Source: Geomonas agri (GTDB taxonomy: Bacteria > Desulfobacterota > Desulfuromonadia > Geobacterales > Geobacteraceae). Taken from it: a stretch of 64,000 nt of DNA. The stretch is from contig NZ_JAINZO010000002.1 of assembly GCF_020179605.1 (NCBI RefSeq), positions 434,001 through 498,000 on the forward strand, read 5' to 3'. The first letter of the stretch is position 1. The number at the start of each line of letters is the position of its first letter. Below, one piece after another: positions 36,107 to 44,346 of this stretch. The translations under genes and the position numbers were made by a program. Below the pieces are notes generated by a model that had not been told where the DNA came from, did not search any database, and worked only from the letters and a program-made list of their open reading frames with translations.

Positions 36107-36697
36107 TCAGGCGCCCACCCCGCAGGTGAAGATCCTCAAGTACTGCTGCACCAGGTCCTCGTCCCGCTCCGGCGAGTGGCTGATCAGGTTCTCGGTGGCA
36201 AGGCTGCTCAAAAAGAAGTAATTCACCATCCCCGCCAGCGCCAGCGCCGCGTTGGTCGGGTCCACATCCTCACGGAACCTCTTCTGCCGTTTCCCTTCTT
36301 CGATCGCCTGCGCCATGATCACGATCACCTCGTCGATGACCGGCATGACCAGCGTGCTGAAAAAAGCCGTCGGGTTGGTTAGCTCACTGGTGTAGAAGCG
36401 CAGCAGGTACGGGTTGTCCCGGTGCCTGCGGAAGGTCCAGCGCAGGTAGCTCTCCACCATCTCCACCGGGTCGCTCACCCGCTCCCTGATGGCGTGAATC
36501 TCCGCGAAACAGGCGAACTGCCGCTGCAGCACCGCGGAGTAAAGCCCTTCCTTCCCCCCGAAATGGTACGAGATCATCGAGATGCTCGCTCCTGCCGCCT
36601 GGGAAAGCTCACGGATGCTCACGCCGTGCAGCCCCCGCTCCGAGAAGAGCTGCGTCGCCACATCCAATAACTTCTTGTTGCACTCCGTTTTTTCCAT
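36107..36697 (-). CDS. TetR/AcrR family transcriptional regulator
   Basis: A 196-residue regulator. Helix-turn-helix at ~20-65: LFSERGLHGVSIRELSQAAG, then ASISMISYHFGGKEGLYSAV, the standard TetR recognition helix. Residues ~80-190 are the helical ligand domain (YLRWTFRRHRDNPYLLRFYT). It is divergent from the CoA-transferase gene 187 bp away. A perfect 14-bp palindrome in between is a likely operator, so it probably represses the transferase and perhaps itself. The ligand may be an acyl-CoA or fatty acid, by analogy with TetR proteins beside CoA enzymes; this is inference. Confidence 0.9.
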   Translation of the reverse strand: MEKTECNKKLLDVATQLFSERGLHGVSIRELSQAAGASISMISYHFGGKEGLYSAVLQRQFACFAEIHAIRERVSDPVEMVESYLRWTFRRHRDNPYLLRFYTSELTNPTAFFSTLVMPVIDEVIVIMAQAIEEGKRQKRFREDVDPTNAALALAGMVNYFFLSSLATENLISHSPERDEDLVQQYLRIFTCGVGA

Positions 36698-36767
36698 TGC
36701 CTACCCCGGCCGATTGATTTGCGCGCGCCAACATTAGCAAAAAAGCCCGCCAAATACCAATTCTATA

Positions 36768-36796
36768 TTGCAAATAAAACATCGTACTGTTATGTT
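36768..36796 (+). promoter_or_regulatory. putative promoter of the CoA-transferase gene
   Basis: TTGCAA (36768-36773) and TATGTT (36791-36796) with 17-bp spacing. The operator palindrome begins ten bases after the -10 element. Confidence 0.45.
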
Positions 36797-36805
36797 GTAT
36801 TCGCC

Positions 36806-36819
36806 CGAACGATCGTTCG
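36806..36819. promoter_or_regulatory. probable TetR operator palindrome
   Basis: CGAACGATCGTTCG is a perfect 14-bp palindrome in the tetR/CoA-transferase intergenic region, of the size and form bound by TetR dimers. Confidence 0.65.
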
Positions 36820-36883
36820 ATAACGCTTATTAATCTTCCCGTCGCGAGCACGGGATCACATCAGCAAAGGAGGATCCAGATTA

Positions 36884-38446
36884 ATGTCTGAATTGCACAA
36901 CAGGATCAGAAAGTCCAGCCTTCACTCCCGGATCACCACCGTCGACCAGGTAATACCGATGTTCAAAAACGGCATGAGCCTCGGCTGGTCCGGCTTCACC
37001 CCCGCCGGCTATCCCAAGGCGGTACCCATCGCCCTCGCCGACCACGTCGAGAAGAACCAGCTGCAGGGCAAACTGAGATTCAACCTCTTCATCGGCGCCT
37101 CCGTCGGCGTCGAGACCGAAGACCGCTGGGCCTCGCTGGACATGATCGACCGCCGCTGGCCCTACCAGACCGGCAAGAACATCCAGGCCGGCATCAACGA
37201 GGGGCGCATCCGCATGGGTGACAAGCACCTCTCCATGTTCGCGCAGGATCTGGGCTACGGCTTCTACACCAAGGACAACGGCGGCCGGCTCGACCTCGCC
37301 ATCATCGAGTGCTCCGCCATCACCGAAAACGGCGACCTCGTCCTCACCGCCTCCTGCGGCGCCGTGCCCGAGATCGTTCAGATCGCCGACAAGATCATCA
37401 TCGAGATCAACACCTCGATCCCCAACTTCGAAGGTCTGCATGACATCGTCGAGCCGATCACCCCGCCCAACCGCCTCCCGTACCTCATCTGCCGCGTCGA
37501 CGACCGCGCCGGCTCCCCTTACGTCCGCGTCGATAACGACAAGATCGTCGCCATCGTCGAGTCGGACAAGGCGGACAACGGCCGCGCCTTCAGCGAGCAG
37601 GACGACACCTCGGAAGCGATCGCCGCGCACATCATCGACTTCTTCTCCGCCGAGGTGAAGGCCGGGCGCCTGCCGAAAAACCTCCTGCCGCTGCAGTCCG
37701 GGGTCGGCTCCATCGCCAATGCCGTCATCGGCGGCCTGGCCAACGGCCCCTTCACCGAGTTGAAGGTCTGGACCGAAGTGCTGCAGGACACCATGCTCGA
37801 CTTCTTCGACTCCGGCAAGCTCGACTTCGCCTCCACCGTGTCGCTCTCCTTCTCCGTGGACGGCTTCAAGCGCTTCTACGGCAACTGGGACAAGTACTCG
37901 AACAAGGTGATGATGCGTCCGCTCTCCATCGCCAACCACCCCGAGCCGATCCGCCGCCTTGGCTGCATCGCCATGAACACCCCGGTCGAGTTCGACATCT
38001 ACGCCCACGCCAACTCGACCCTGGTCGGCGGCACCAGGATGATCAACGGCATCGGCGGTTCCGGCGACTTCCTGAGAAACGCCTACCTCTCCATCATGCA
38101 CACGCCGTCGGCGCGCCCGACCAAGACCGACCCAACCGGCATCACCTGCGTCGTGCCGCACGTGCCGCACGTCGACCACACCGAGCATGACCTCGACGTC
38201 CTGGTCACCGAGCAGGGTCTCGCCGACCTGCGCGGCCTCGATCCCAAGAGCCGCGCCAAGCTCATCATCCAGAAATGCGCGCACCCCGACTACAAGCCGC
38301 TCCTCGCCGACTACTTCGAGCGCGCCGCGCACGACTGCCTGGGCAGGAAGGCCGGCCACGAGCCGCAGCTTCTGGACCGCGTTTTCAAGATGCAGGTGAA
38401 CCTGGCCAAGAAGGGAACCATGAAGATCGACAACTGGGACATCTAG
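36884..38446 (+). CDS. acetyl-CoA hydrolase/succinyl-CoA:acetate CoA-transferase family protein
   Basis: A 520-residue enzyme of the Ach1/Cat1/AarC family, preceded by AAAGGAGGATC. The two CoA-transferase halves are present: [20 protein letters not shown] (~29-48), [20 protein letters not shown] with the expected active-site Glu (~142-161), [16 protein letters not shown] (~271-286) and [17 protein letters not shown] (~389-405), the oxyanion-forming GxGG motif. In Geobacter-type bacteria such an enzyme activates acetate using succinyl-CoA, feeding acetate into the TCA cycle while replacing succinyl-CoA synthetase. Hydrolase activity cannot be excluded from sequence. Regulation by the divergent TetR protein is likely. 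A terminator follows. Confidence 0.9.
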   Translation: MSELHNRIRKSSLHSRITTVDQVIPMFKNGMSLGWSGFTPAGYPKAVPIALADHVEKNQLQGKLRFNLFIGASVGVETEDRWASLDMIDRRWPYQTGKNIQAGINEGRIRMGDKHLSMFAQDLGYGFYTKDNGGRLDLAIIECSAITENGDLVLTASCGAVPEIVQIADKIIIEINTSIPNFEGLHDIVEPITPPNRLPYLICRVDDRAGSPYVRVDNDKIVAIVESDKADNGRAFSEQDDTSEAIAAHIIDFFSAEVKAGRLPKNLLPLQSGVGSIANAVIGGLANGPFTELKVWTEVLQDTMLDFFDSGKLDFASTVSLSFSVDGFKRFYGNWDKYSNKVMMRPLSIANHPEPIRRLGCIAMNTPVEFDIYAHANSTLVGGTRMINGIGGSGDFLRNAYLSIMHTPSARPTKTDPTGITCVVPHVPHVDHTEHDLDVLVTEQGLADLRGLDPKSRAKLIIQKCAHPDYKPLLADYFERAAHDCLGRKAGHEPQLLDRVFKMQVNLAKKGTMKIDNWDI

Positions 38447-38471
38447 ACAGTCGTCATCACACCAAAGCAGG

Positions 38472-38507
38472 AAAACGGCAGGATGCCCGGGAGGCTCCTG
38501 CCGTTTT
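38472..38507 (+). terminator. rho-independent terminator after the CoA-transferase gene
   Basis: AAAACGGCAGGA and TCCTGCCGTTTT are perfect 12-bp arms with a 12-base loop. Confidence 0.85.
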
Positions 38508-38531
38508 CTGTTTGAACATGCACAGCACAAT

Positions 38532-38560
38532 GATCTATTGCTACCGATAGATCTTTTTTT
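38532..38560 (+). terminator. second hairpin with T-run
   Basis: GATCTAT and ATAGATC arms around 8 bases followed by seven T. It lies 25 bp after the main terminator and may be a backup. Confidence 0.5.
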
Positions 38561-38670
38561 CATTCTTAAAATACTGAATCGAATATTCATCTCATGGATT
38601 ATTTTTTTTGACCGAAATGATGCAATGACTGCACAAGACAGTACTCTTGTTGTCATCGAGGAGGTGATCT

Positions 38671-38853
38671 ATGAGAATAACAATGAGCGACTATGTCGGT
38701 AGTAGTTGCGAAGCAGTAAGCAACTCCCACCAGTTTGTCTACCTCTGGTTCCGGACCGGCGGCAATCCCTGCCTTCAGTGTGGCGTGAAAGCGGAAACCT
38801 GCGACTGGTATCACCAGTTGGCCCGCACCACGCCCCGGGTTGCCGAAGCCTGA
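38671..38853 (+). CDS. small hypothetical protein
   Basis: A 60-residue protein with a very strong GAGGAGGTGATC site before its ATG. Starts MRITMSDYVGSSCEAVSNSH; a CLQCGVKAETCDWY motif in the middle could bind a metal. No signal peptide. Family not recognised. Codon composition is like its neighbours. Confidence 0.65.
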   Translation: MRITMSDYVGSSCEAVSNSHQFVYLWFRTGGNPCLQCGVKAETCDWYHQLARTTPRVAEA

Positions 38854-38897
38854 ACCTTTTAGGTTAAAAAATTTAAATATTGTTGTACCCTCTAGGG

Positions 38898-39611
38898 ATG
38901 GAAAATCTCCGCATCCAGATATGCACCATCCTTGTCCTCGTCCTCGCGGCTGTACCGGCCGCGGCCTTTCCCATCCCCGAGCGCCTGATCTACGAGGCGA
39001 CCTGGTCCGGCATCAAGGCCGGCTCGGCAATTCTCGAAGTCACCCCCCAGGGCGACGAACTCCGCCTTACCAATACTATCCGGTCGACTGGCGTCGTCTC
39101 CGCCTTCTTCAAGATCGATGACCGGATCGAATCCGTCATCACCCGCGCCGGCAAGCCGAAGTTCTTCCGGGAGAACAAACGGGAGGGGAGTTACCGGGCC
39201 GCGCGGGAAGCGACCTTCAACTTCACCACGCTCAGGGCCAACAGTGTCGACCTGTTGAAAAAGATCGAACAGACCGATCCCATTACCCCCGGCACCTACG
39301 ACAGCCTCTCCAGCATCTACTTCATCCGCGCCAGCGATCTACCCCCGGGGCGCTCCCTCTCCTTCGAGATCTACGACACCAAGCACTTGTGGAACACGGA
39401 AGTCCGGGTGGTGCAGCGACAGGAAGTAAAAACGCCGCTCGGGAAATTCAAGACCGTGATGGTCACCTCCCGGCTCAGGCACAATGGCGAGGAGGCCAAG
39501 GTCGGCAATACCACCTTCTGGTTTACCGATGACAGCCGCAGGATCCCCGTGAAGATAACCAGCACCATGAAGGTAGGCCAGGTTACCCTCACCCTGGTCG
39601 GCGGTCTTTAG
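38898..39611 (+). CDS. DUF3108 domain-containing exported protein
   Basis: A 237-residue protein; ATG 38898 gives a clean signal peptide (LRIQICTILVLVLAAVPAAA). A TTG at 38880 is an alternative start, and neither has a good ribosome site. The mature part begins FPIPERLIYEATWSGIKAGS, the DUF3108 hallmark, and continues as a beta-rich fold: RLTNTIRSTGVVSAFFKIDD, YDSLSSIYFIRASDLPPG and TPLGKFKTVMVTSRLRHNGE, ending in VKITSTMKVGQVTLTLVGGL. These periplasmic proteins occur widely near envelope genes; the function is unknown. Confidence 0.85.
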   Translation: MENLRIQICTILVLVLAAVPAAAFPIPERLIYEATWSGIKAGSAILEVTPQGDELRLTNTIRSTGVVSAFFKIDDRIESVITRAGKPKFFRENKREGSYRAAREATFNFTTLRANSVDLLKKIEQTDPITPGTYDSLSSIYFIRASDLPPGRSLSFEIYDTKHLWNTEVRVVQRQEVKTPLGKFKTVMVTSRLRHNGEEAKVGNTTFWFTDDSRRIPVKITSTMKVGQVTLTLVGGL

Positions 39612-39699
39612 TCCGTCACCCACGGGGAAAGCAGTTGCGGTTCCCTCCTTCTTTAAGGTACGATGCTCCGAAACCGACATCAGAGTGCGTACCAACCCG

Positions 39700-40314
39700 A
39701 TGACAGAAACCATTCCCCACCTGTTCAAGATCCTCCTCGACTGGCTCCCGACGACTTCCGCCATGCAGTCGGTGCTGAAGCTGTTCCTGATCCCCGTGGG
39801 AGGCGGCATCCCGGCCGGTGTGCTCCTCGCCAAGGCGAAGGGGCTGGCCTGGCCGGTCACCACGCTCCTCTACCTCGTCTCGGACGTCATCCTTGCCATC
39901 GCGTTCGAACCGTTACTGCGCGTGATCGCCTTCGTCTGCGGCAAGATCCCGTTGCTGCGCCGCGTCAGCGCCGCCATACGGGCTGCCAACGCCCGCAGCG
40001 CCGCCCAGTTCCAGGTTACGGCGACCGGGCCGGTCGCGCTGATCATGATCGCCTTCGGCGTCGATCCCATGACCGGGCGGGCCTCCGCGCTTGCCGCCGG
40101 CCACGGCTTCGTGGCGGGGTGGGCCTTCGCCATTGCGGGGGATATGCTCTACTTCGCCGTCATCGCCTTCACTACACTACGCCTGAACAAGTACATCAAG
40201 AACCCGGACACGACCATGTGGATCATCCTGGCACTCATGCTCCTGGTACCGATGGTGGTGCGCAGGATCAGGTCGGGACGCGGATCCTACCAGGCACAGG
40301 AGAACAGTGCCTGA
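39700..40314 (+). CDS. hypothetical membrane protein
   Basis: A 204-residue integral membrane protein. I use ATG 39700 (MTETIPHLFKILLDWLPTTS); a GTG at 39685 is possible, and no clear ribosome site decides. Four to five helices: LKLFLIPVGGGIPAGVLLAK, VTTLLYLVSDVILAIAFEPL, ATGPVALIMIAFGVDPMTGR, GHGFVAGWAFAIAGDMLYFA and MWIILALMLLVPMVV. I recall similar proteins as uncharacterised in several proteobacteria. No catalytic motif is seen. Confidence 0.75.
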   Translation: MTETIPHLFKILLDWLPTTSAMQSVLKLFLIPVGGGIPAGVLLAKAKGLAWPVTTLLYLVSDVILAIAFEPLLRVIAFVCGKIPLLRRVSAAIRAANARSAAQFQVTATGPVALIMIAFGVDPMTGRASALAAGHGFVAGWAFAIAGDMLYFAVIAFTTLRLNKYIKNPDTTMWIILALMLLVPMVVRRIRSGRGSYQAQENSA

Positions 40315-40451
40315 CACACCACGTAAGCACCACTTTCCTCATTTCTGCCACATTGCTTCCCTATTTCATGAGTAAGGTAATGATGTGCGATGAGGAATCC
40401 GCCTGATCCGGGCGCATACCGGAAGGCAGAGCGACAGAGAAGGGGGTAACA

Positions 40452-41342
40452 ATGAAAAGACGGATTTCGTCACTTTTAGTGCTTCTGGCCCTGGGGGGAT
40501 GCGTGACGGTGCCCACAGGCCCCAGCGTCAAGGTCCTTCCCACCAAGGGCAAGTCCTTCGAGACCTTCATGAAGGAAGACGCCACCTGCCGCCAGTGGGC
40601 CAATTCCCAGCTGGGCTCGCCGGTGCAGGAAACCTACGACAAGAACGTGGCGACCAGCGCCGTCGTGGGTACCGCGGTCGGCACCGGCGTGGGCGCAGTG
40701 CTCGGTTCCGCCTCGGGCAACACGGGTGCCGGGGCCGCCATCGGCGCCGCAACCGGGCTCCTGTTCGGGACCGCCGCCGGCTCCGGTTCTTCCCAGGTCT
40801 ACGGCGCGCAGGCGCAGCGCATGTACGACAACGCCTATGTCCAGTGCATGTACACCTACAACAACCAGGTCCCGGGAACCAGGACCGTGGTCGCAGCCCG
40901 CCCTGCCCCGCCCCCTCCTGCCCGCGTGGCACCTCCTCCTCCGCCGCCGGTAGCCGAGTCGCCGGTTGTTGCGCCTCCGCCGCCCGAAGAAGTGATGGTG
41001 CCGGCCCCTGAGGAGTACGAGGCCGAGCCGCCCGAGTTCGTGTACTCGCCGCAGTTGAACGCCTACGTCGCCGTCGGTGTTCCCTATGACCTCATTTACA
41101 GCGGCAACGAATATTACTACTTCTACGGCGGCAACTGGTACCGCGGCGCTTACTATAACGGTCCCTGGAGCTACGTCCCGCGTCGGGCGTACCCACAACT
41201 GTTCGTGCGCTACGAAGTAGTCAACATACGGCACTACCGTGATGTCGAGTACCGGCGCTACGTGCGCGACCGGCGCCACTACGACGGCCGGGTCTACCGC
41301 CCGGAGTACCGCCGCGTGGTGAGGCATCGTCCCGGCTACTGA
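40452..41342 (+). CDS. glycine-zipper lipoprotein with Tyr/Arg-rich C-terminus
   Basis: A 296-residue lipoprotein; AGAAGGGGGTAAC precedes the ATG. The lipobox LALGGC puts the lipidated Cys at ~17. Residues ~75-115 are a YMGG-type glycine zipper (TAVGTGVGAVLGSASGNTGA, AAIGAATGLLFGTAAGSG) that can insert in or pack against membranes. A Pro-rich stretch follows (~150-190, APPPPPPVAES), then a Tyr-rich region (NEYYYFYGGNWYRGAYYNGP) and a basic Tyr/Arg/His tail (RRYVRDRRHYDGRVYRPEYR). The tail may bind peptidoglycan, nucleic acid or metal. An outer-membrane envelope role is likely; specifics are unknown. Confidence 0.85.
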   Translation: MKRRISSLLVLLALGGCVTVPTGPSVKVLPTKGKSFETFMKEDATCRQWANSQLGSPVQETYDKNVATSAVVGTAVGTGVGAVLGSASGNTGAGAAIGAATGLLFGTAAGSGSSQVYGAQAQRMYDNAYVQCMYTYNNQVPGTRTVVAARPAPPPPARVAPPPPPPVAESPVVAPPPPEEVMVPAPEEYEAEPPEFVYSPQLNAYVAVGVPYDLIYSGNEYYYFYGGNWYRGAYYNGPWSYVPRRAYPQLFVRYEVVNIRHYRDVEYRRYVRDRRHYDGRVYRPEYRRVVRHRPGY

Positions 41343-41362
41343 CCTTCCTCCCGATCGACCAG

Positions 41363-41386
41363 GGCACCCGGCTTACTCCGGGTGCC
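41363..41386 (+). terminator. rho-independent terminator after the glycine-zipper gene
   Basis: GGCACCCGG and CCGGGTGCC arms with a 6-base loop, followed by six T. Confidence 0.85.
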
Positions 41387-41598
41387 TTTTTTGTTGCCCG
41401 CACTCTCTCTGTCCCCATTCCGCCACCGCAGCCCGCCACTCTTCTTCCTTCGCGCATTGACATTGTGAAGCATTAGGATACTTTCATTTAGTTCATTGAT
41501 TGTACCGGTCTTTGCAGCACCAGAGCCACGAGGGGAGCCGCTCCGGCTCAAGAAACGATGCCATCCGTTGCGGCACTGCCGCAGCCAAGGGGGACTGC

Positions 41599-41955
41599 AT
41601 GAGAGGCAAAGCGATAGGAGTTGCTCTGGGCGTCGTGGGAATGGTGCTCTGGTTCATGCCGCTGGTAAAGGTGGGTTTCAACGTGTACGTCGTGGGGAAG
41701 CAGATCGGGAATGTCAGCTATATCCTGGTGATCGGCTCCCTCGCCTATACCGTTTTTTCCTGCTTCGATCTGCACAAGTTGCGCGTCATCACGGCCACCA
41801 TATCGACCGCCATCAGCCTGCTGTTGCTTTCCGAGGCCTGGAACTTCGCCGCCTGGGGCCTGTACGGTCTCAACATCGTCTCCGTGGCCAGTTGGCTCGC
41901 GGCAGTTTCCGACTGGGACGCGGGCAAGAGATCGGTAGAGGACACCCAAAGCTGA
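41599..41955 (+). CDS. small hypothetical membrane protein
   Basis: A 118-residue protein from ATG 41599 (AAGGGGGACTGC upstream). Four hydrophobic segments: AIGVALGVVGMVLWFMPLVK, YILVIGSLAYTVFSCFDL, HKLRVITATISTAISLLLLS and WGLYGLNIVSVASWLAAVSD. Acidic tail. No known motif. The longer frame to 41500 lacks a ribosome site. Confidence 0.75.
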   Translation: MRGKAIGVALGVVGMVLWFMPLVKVGFNVYVVGKQIGNVSYILVIGSLAYTVFSCFDLHKLRVITATISTAISLLLLSEAWNFAAWGLYGLNIVSVASWLAAVSDWDAGKRSVEDTQS

Positions 41956-42014
41956 AACTTCCGGAGGGGCAGGAGGGGAAATGGATCACAAGACAAAAGG
42001 TGTCCCCAAGCCAA

Positions 42015-42500
42015 TCACCCCCGCAGCGCAGCTTCGATGGCAGCGATATCGATCTTGACCATCTGCATCATCGCGTCGAAGGCGCGTTTGGCTGCTGCGG
42101 GATCGGGATCCGTTATTGCCTCGGTCAGCACCACCGGCGTGATCTGCCAGGAGATGCCCCATTTGTCGCGGCACCAGCCGCACACGACCTCCTGACCGCC
42201 GTTGCCCACGATGGCGTTCCAGTACCTATCCGTTTCCTCCTGGTCTACGGTGGCGACCTGGAACGAGAAGGCCTCGTTGTGTTTCACCTCAGGCCCGCCG
42301 TTGAGCCCCAGGCAAGGGATTCCCATCACGGTGAACTCCACCGTCAATACATCCCCTTTCTTCCCGGACGGGTAGTCGCCCGGCGCCAGGTGCACCGCGT
42401 CGACCGATGAATCCGGAAAGGTCTCCGCATAAAAGCGCGCCGCCTCTTCAGCGTCGCCGTCGTACCAAAGGCAGATCGTATTCTTTGCCGGCTTTTCCAT
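42015..42500 (-). CDS. VOC family protein (PhnB-like)
   Basis: A 161-residue protein from ATG 42500 (AAGGAGAAGTG upstream). It has the PhnB/DUF899-like glyoxalase fold signature: NTICLWYDGDAEEAARFYAE (~7-26), VLTVEFTVMGIPCLGLNGGP (~51-70), FSFQVATVDQEETDRYWNAI (~78-97) and GISWQITPVVLTE (~116-128). Often annotated as 3-demethylubiquinone-9 3-methyltransferase, which is a misnomer for this group. The real reaction is unknown. Convergent with the small membrane protein gene. Confidence 0.9.
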   Translation of the reverse strand: MEKPAKNTICLWYDGDAEEAARFYAETFPDSSVDAVHLAPGDYPSGKKGDVLTVEFTVMGIPCLGLNGGPEVKHNEAFSFQVATVDQEETDRYWNAIVGNGGQEVVCGWCRDKWGISWQITPVVLTEAITDPDPAAAKRAFDAMMQMVKIDIAAIEAALRG

Positions 42501-42595
42501 AGTCACTTCTCCTTGTGTCATCGCCACCGATGCCGCAGCAGGGCCAAACTCTGACCCTCCCTTTACCCTATCATTCTGTGCCTGGAAAGAAAACA

Positions 42596-42620
42596 GGCGC
42601 ACCCCGAAATGGGATGCGCC
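42596..42620 (-). terminator. terminator of the porin gene
   Basis: GGCGCACCCC pairs with GGGATGCGCC (one mismatch) around five bases; on the minus strand it is followed by TGTTTTCTTT. Confidence 0.7.
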
Positions 42621-42659
42621 CTCGTTGAATCACAGGGTAGTATTGCCTGCCCCGCTGAA

Positions 42660-43925
42660 CTACCAGTAGATAAAGGTGCCGATGGCGCCGATGTTGGCGT
42701 CCTGGGTGGCGCCGTTGAACCAACGGTCCTGCGCCCAGGTGTATTCGCCGATGACCTGGACAAACGGGGTCACGTTGTAGGTCACCGCGACCACCGCCGC
42801 CTGCTGCTTCTGTATGTTCAGGTCGGTGTCGTTGCCTGCCTGCTCAGCCCTGCTCTGGCCGTAGTTGAGGCCCAGTTTCACCACCGGTGTCACTTGGTAA
42901 GTCGCCTGGTTCAGGAAGCCCCAGTTGGTTCTCTCCTTGCCGTCCGCGGACAGCGCGTCCGCACCCTGCATGCCCAGCATCCCCAGTGCCTTGCCGCCAT
43001 AGCAGGAAGTGAGCAACTGGAGACCGCCAAGGTCGAGCTGGACGCCCCCCGCGCCGCCGAGTGAAGTGACGTGACCGCCCGGCCGTACCGCCGGAACCGT
43101 GTGCTCAGGCGTGATGCTCCCGTCCGGGTTCAGCGTTACCGGCACGGTCACCGTCTCGGCCGACGAGAAACTCGCCTGCTGGTACAACCCGGAAACCCAT
43201 GCCTGGAACTTGCCGCCGGTGAAGCCGTTCACGTAGGAGATCTCGCTCTCCAGGCGCGGCACGTTGCGGACAGTGGCTGCACCGATGTTGTTGGTGTCGT
43301 TCACGCTGACGGCGACCTTGAAGCCTTTCACCTCCGGAGTGGTGTACCTGAACTGCGCGCCGAAATTGGGGTAGAGGTAGCCGTAGCCGATGTGTCCCAT
43401 GGTCGGCCCGTTGTCCACCGGCCCGATCACCCCCGCCCCGAACAGGGTCATGTCGGTGAGGATGTTCTTGGCCTGGTACAGGTTGATGGCGCGGCCGGCC
43501 AGGACCTGGCCGAAGCTGCCAGTCGCGGTCATGTTGATCTCGCGGAAATCGATGTTGGGCGAGAGGTCGGTGCGGCTGCCGCCGTTGTTCTGCACCTGCG
43601 GGTAGAGACCCAGGCGCACCGCGTAGTCCACGCCGTTGGTGGTGGGAGACTGGATGTTGAGGCCGACGCCCACCGGCAGAAGACCCGTCCTCACCCGGAA
43701 CTGCTGCTGGACCTCACCGGTACCGGTCTGGTCCCCGCCGATCTCGCCGCCGATGACACCAGCCGGGCGCCGCCCGACCGACTCGTACGTGGCGAAGACG
43801 TTGAGGAAGCCGTCCGTGGAAAACTTCCACCCGTTGGCCCCGCCTATGTCGAAAGCCTGCACAGATTGCGCGCTCGCTGCGACAGCCAAAACCGCAGCCA
43901 GCATTGTTATTTTGCCTTTCTGCAT
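42660..43925 (-). CDS. outer membrane porin
   Basis: A 421-residue exported protein; GAGGGGAAA precedes ATG 43925. Signal peptide ~1-24 (ITMLAAVLAVAASAQSVQAF). The mature sequence is a run of amphipathic strands with aromatic girdles: GWKFSTDGFLNVFATYESVG, VDYAVRLGLYPQVQNNGG, IDFREINMTATGSFGQVLAG (the FGxxxxGR-like element of trimeric porins), FGAQFRYTTPEVKGFKVAVS, and a last strand ending in YW. It lacks an OmpA or plug domain. Probable 16-strand general or anion porin; the substrate is unknown. The 5' region up to 44260 is unusually AT-rich and should hold its promoter. Confidence 0.87.
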   Translation of the reverse strand: MQKGKITMLAAVLAVAASAQSVQAFDIGGANGWKFSTDGFLNVFATYESVGRRPAGVIGGEIGGDQTGTGEVQQQFRVRTGLLPVGVGLNIQSPTTNGVDYAVRLGLYPQVQNNGGSRTDLSPNIDFREINMTATGSFGQVLAGRAINLYQAKNILTDMTLFGAGVIGPVDNGPTMGHIGYGYLYPNFGAQFRYTTPEVKGFKVAVSVNDTNNIGAATVRNVPRLESEISYVNGFTGGKFQAWVSGLYQQASFSSAETVTVPVTLNPDGSITPEHTVPAVRPGGHVTSLGGAGGVQLDLGGLQLLTSCYGGKALGMLGMQGADALSADGKERTNWGFLNQATYQVTPVVKLGLNYGQSRAEQAGNDTDLNIQKQQAAVVAVTYNVTPFVQVIGEYTWAQDRWFNGATQDANIGAIGTFIYW

Positions 43926-44259
43926 TTTCCCCTCCTGGTTTTATTGATTGCATTACAGTTGCTGAAAGTATGTAAAAGCAGAGTTTCTGTAACAAACGCT
44001 GCTGGTTCACATGTTAAAAATCTGTTTTTGTATGACAATATCCGGATGCGTTTTGCTCAACTTCTATCGTTTTAAGCATTTCATTGAATCCAGTCTCTCG
44101 GTACAATATTGCGCATACAGTTAAATAGAATGCTTTTATAGCAACTGCCGTACCTACATCGGGCTGGTTGTTGCTATTCCAGTCAGGAATGGACGTTACT
44201 CTGTGTAAACAAAGGGGAGTTAGTCAGGGGGGTGTGACGAGATAGGAAAGGAACGTCTG
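43926..44259. other. AT-rich upstream region of the porin gene
   Basis: 334 bp without a credible gene. A small inverted repeat ATTCC-agtca-GGAAT at 44176-44190 could be an operator. The porin promoter is expected within 43950-44150 but no strong match stands out. Confidence 0.4.
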
Positions 44260-44346
44260 ATGGAGTGGAATAAAACGGAACAGCGAGGGCGGTCCAAGCT
44301 GGAACACGTGCCGGTTTTGGAACAGTTACCGGCAATGGGCCTTTAA
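44260..44346 (+). CDS. possible 28-residue small protein
   Basis: ATG 44260 is preceded by AGGAAAGGAACGTCTG, a good ribosome site, and the frame runs 28 codons to TAA. The start is MEWNKTEQRGRSKLEHVPVL. It overlaps the stop of the convergent PhnD-PAS gene by four bases. No homologue comes to mind; it may be chance. Confidence 0.25.
   Translation: MEWNKTEQRGRSKLEHVPVLEQLPAMGL

Noticed and set aside
36881-38656. 591-codon minus-strand frame opposite the CoA-transferase
   Set aside because: Mirror frame of a GC-rich gene without any motif.
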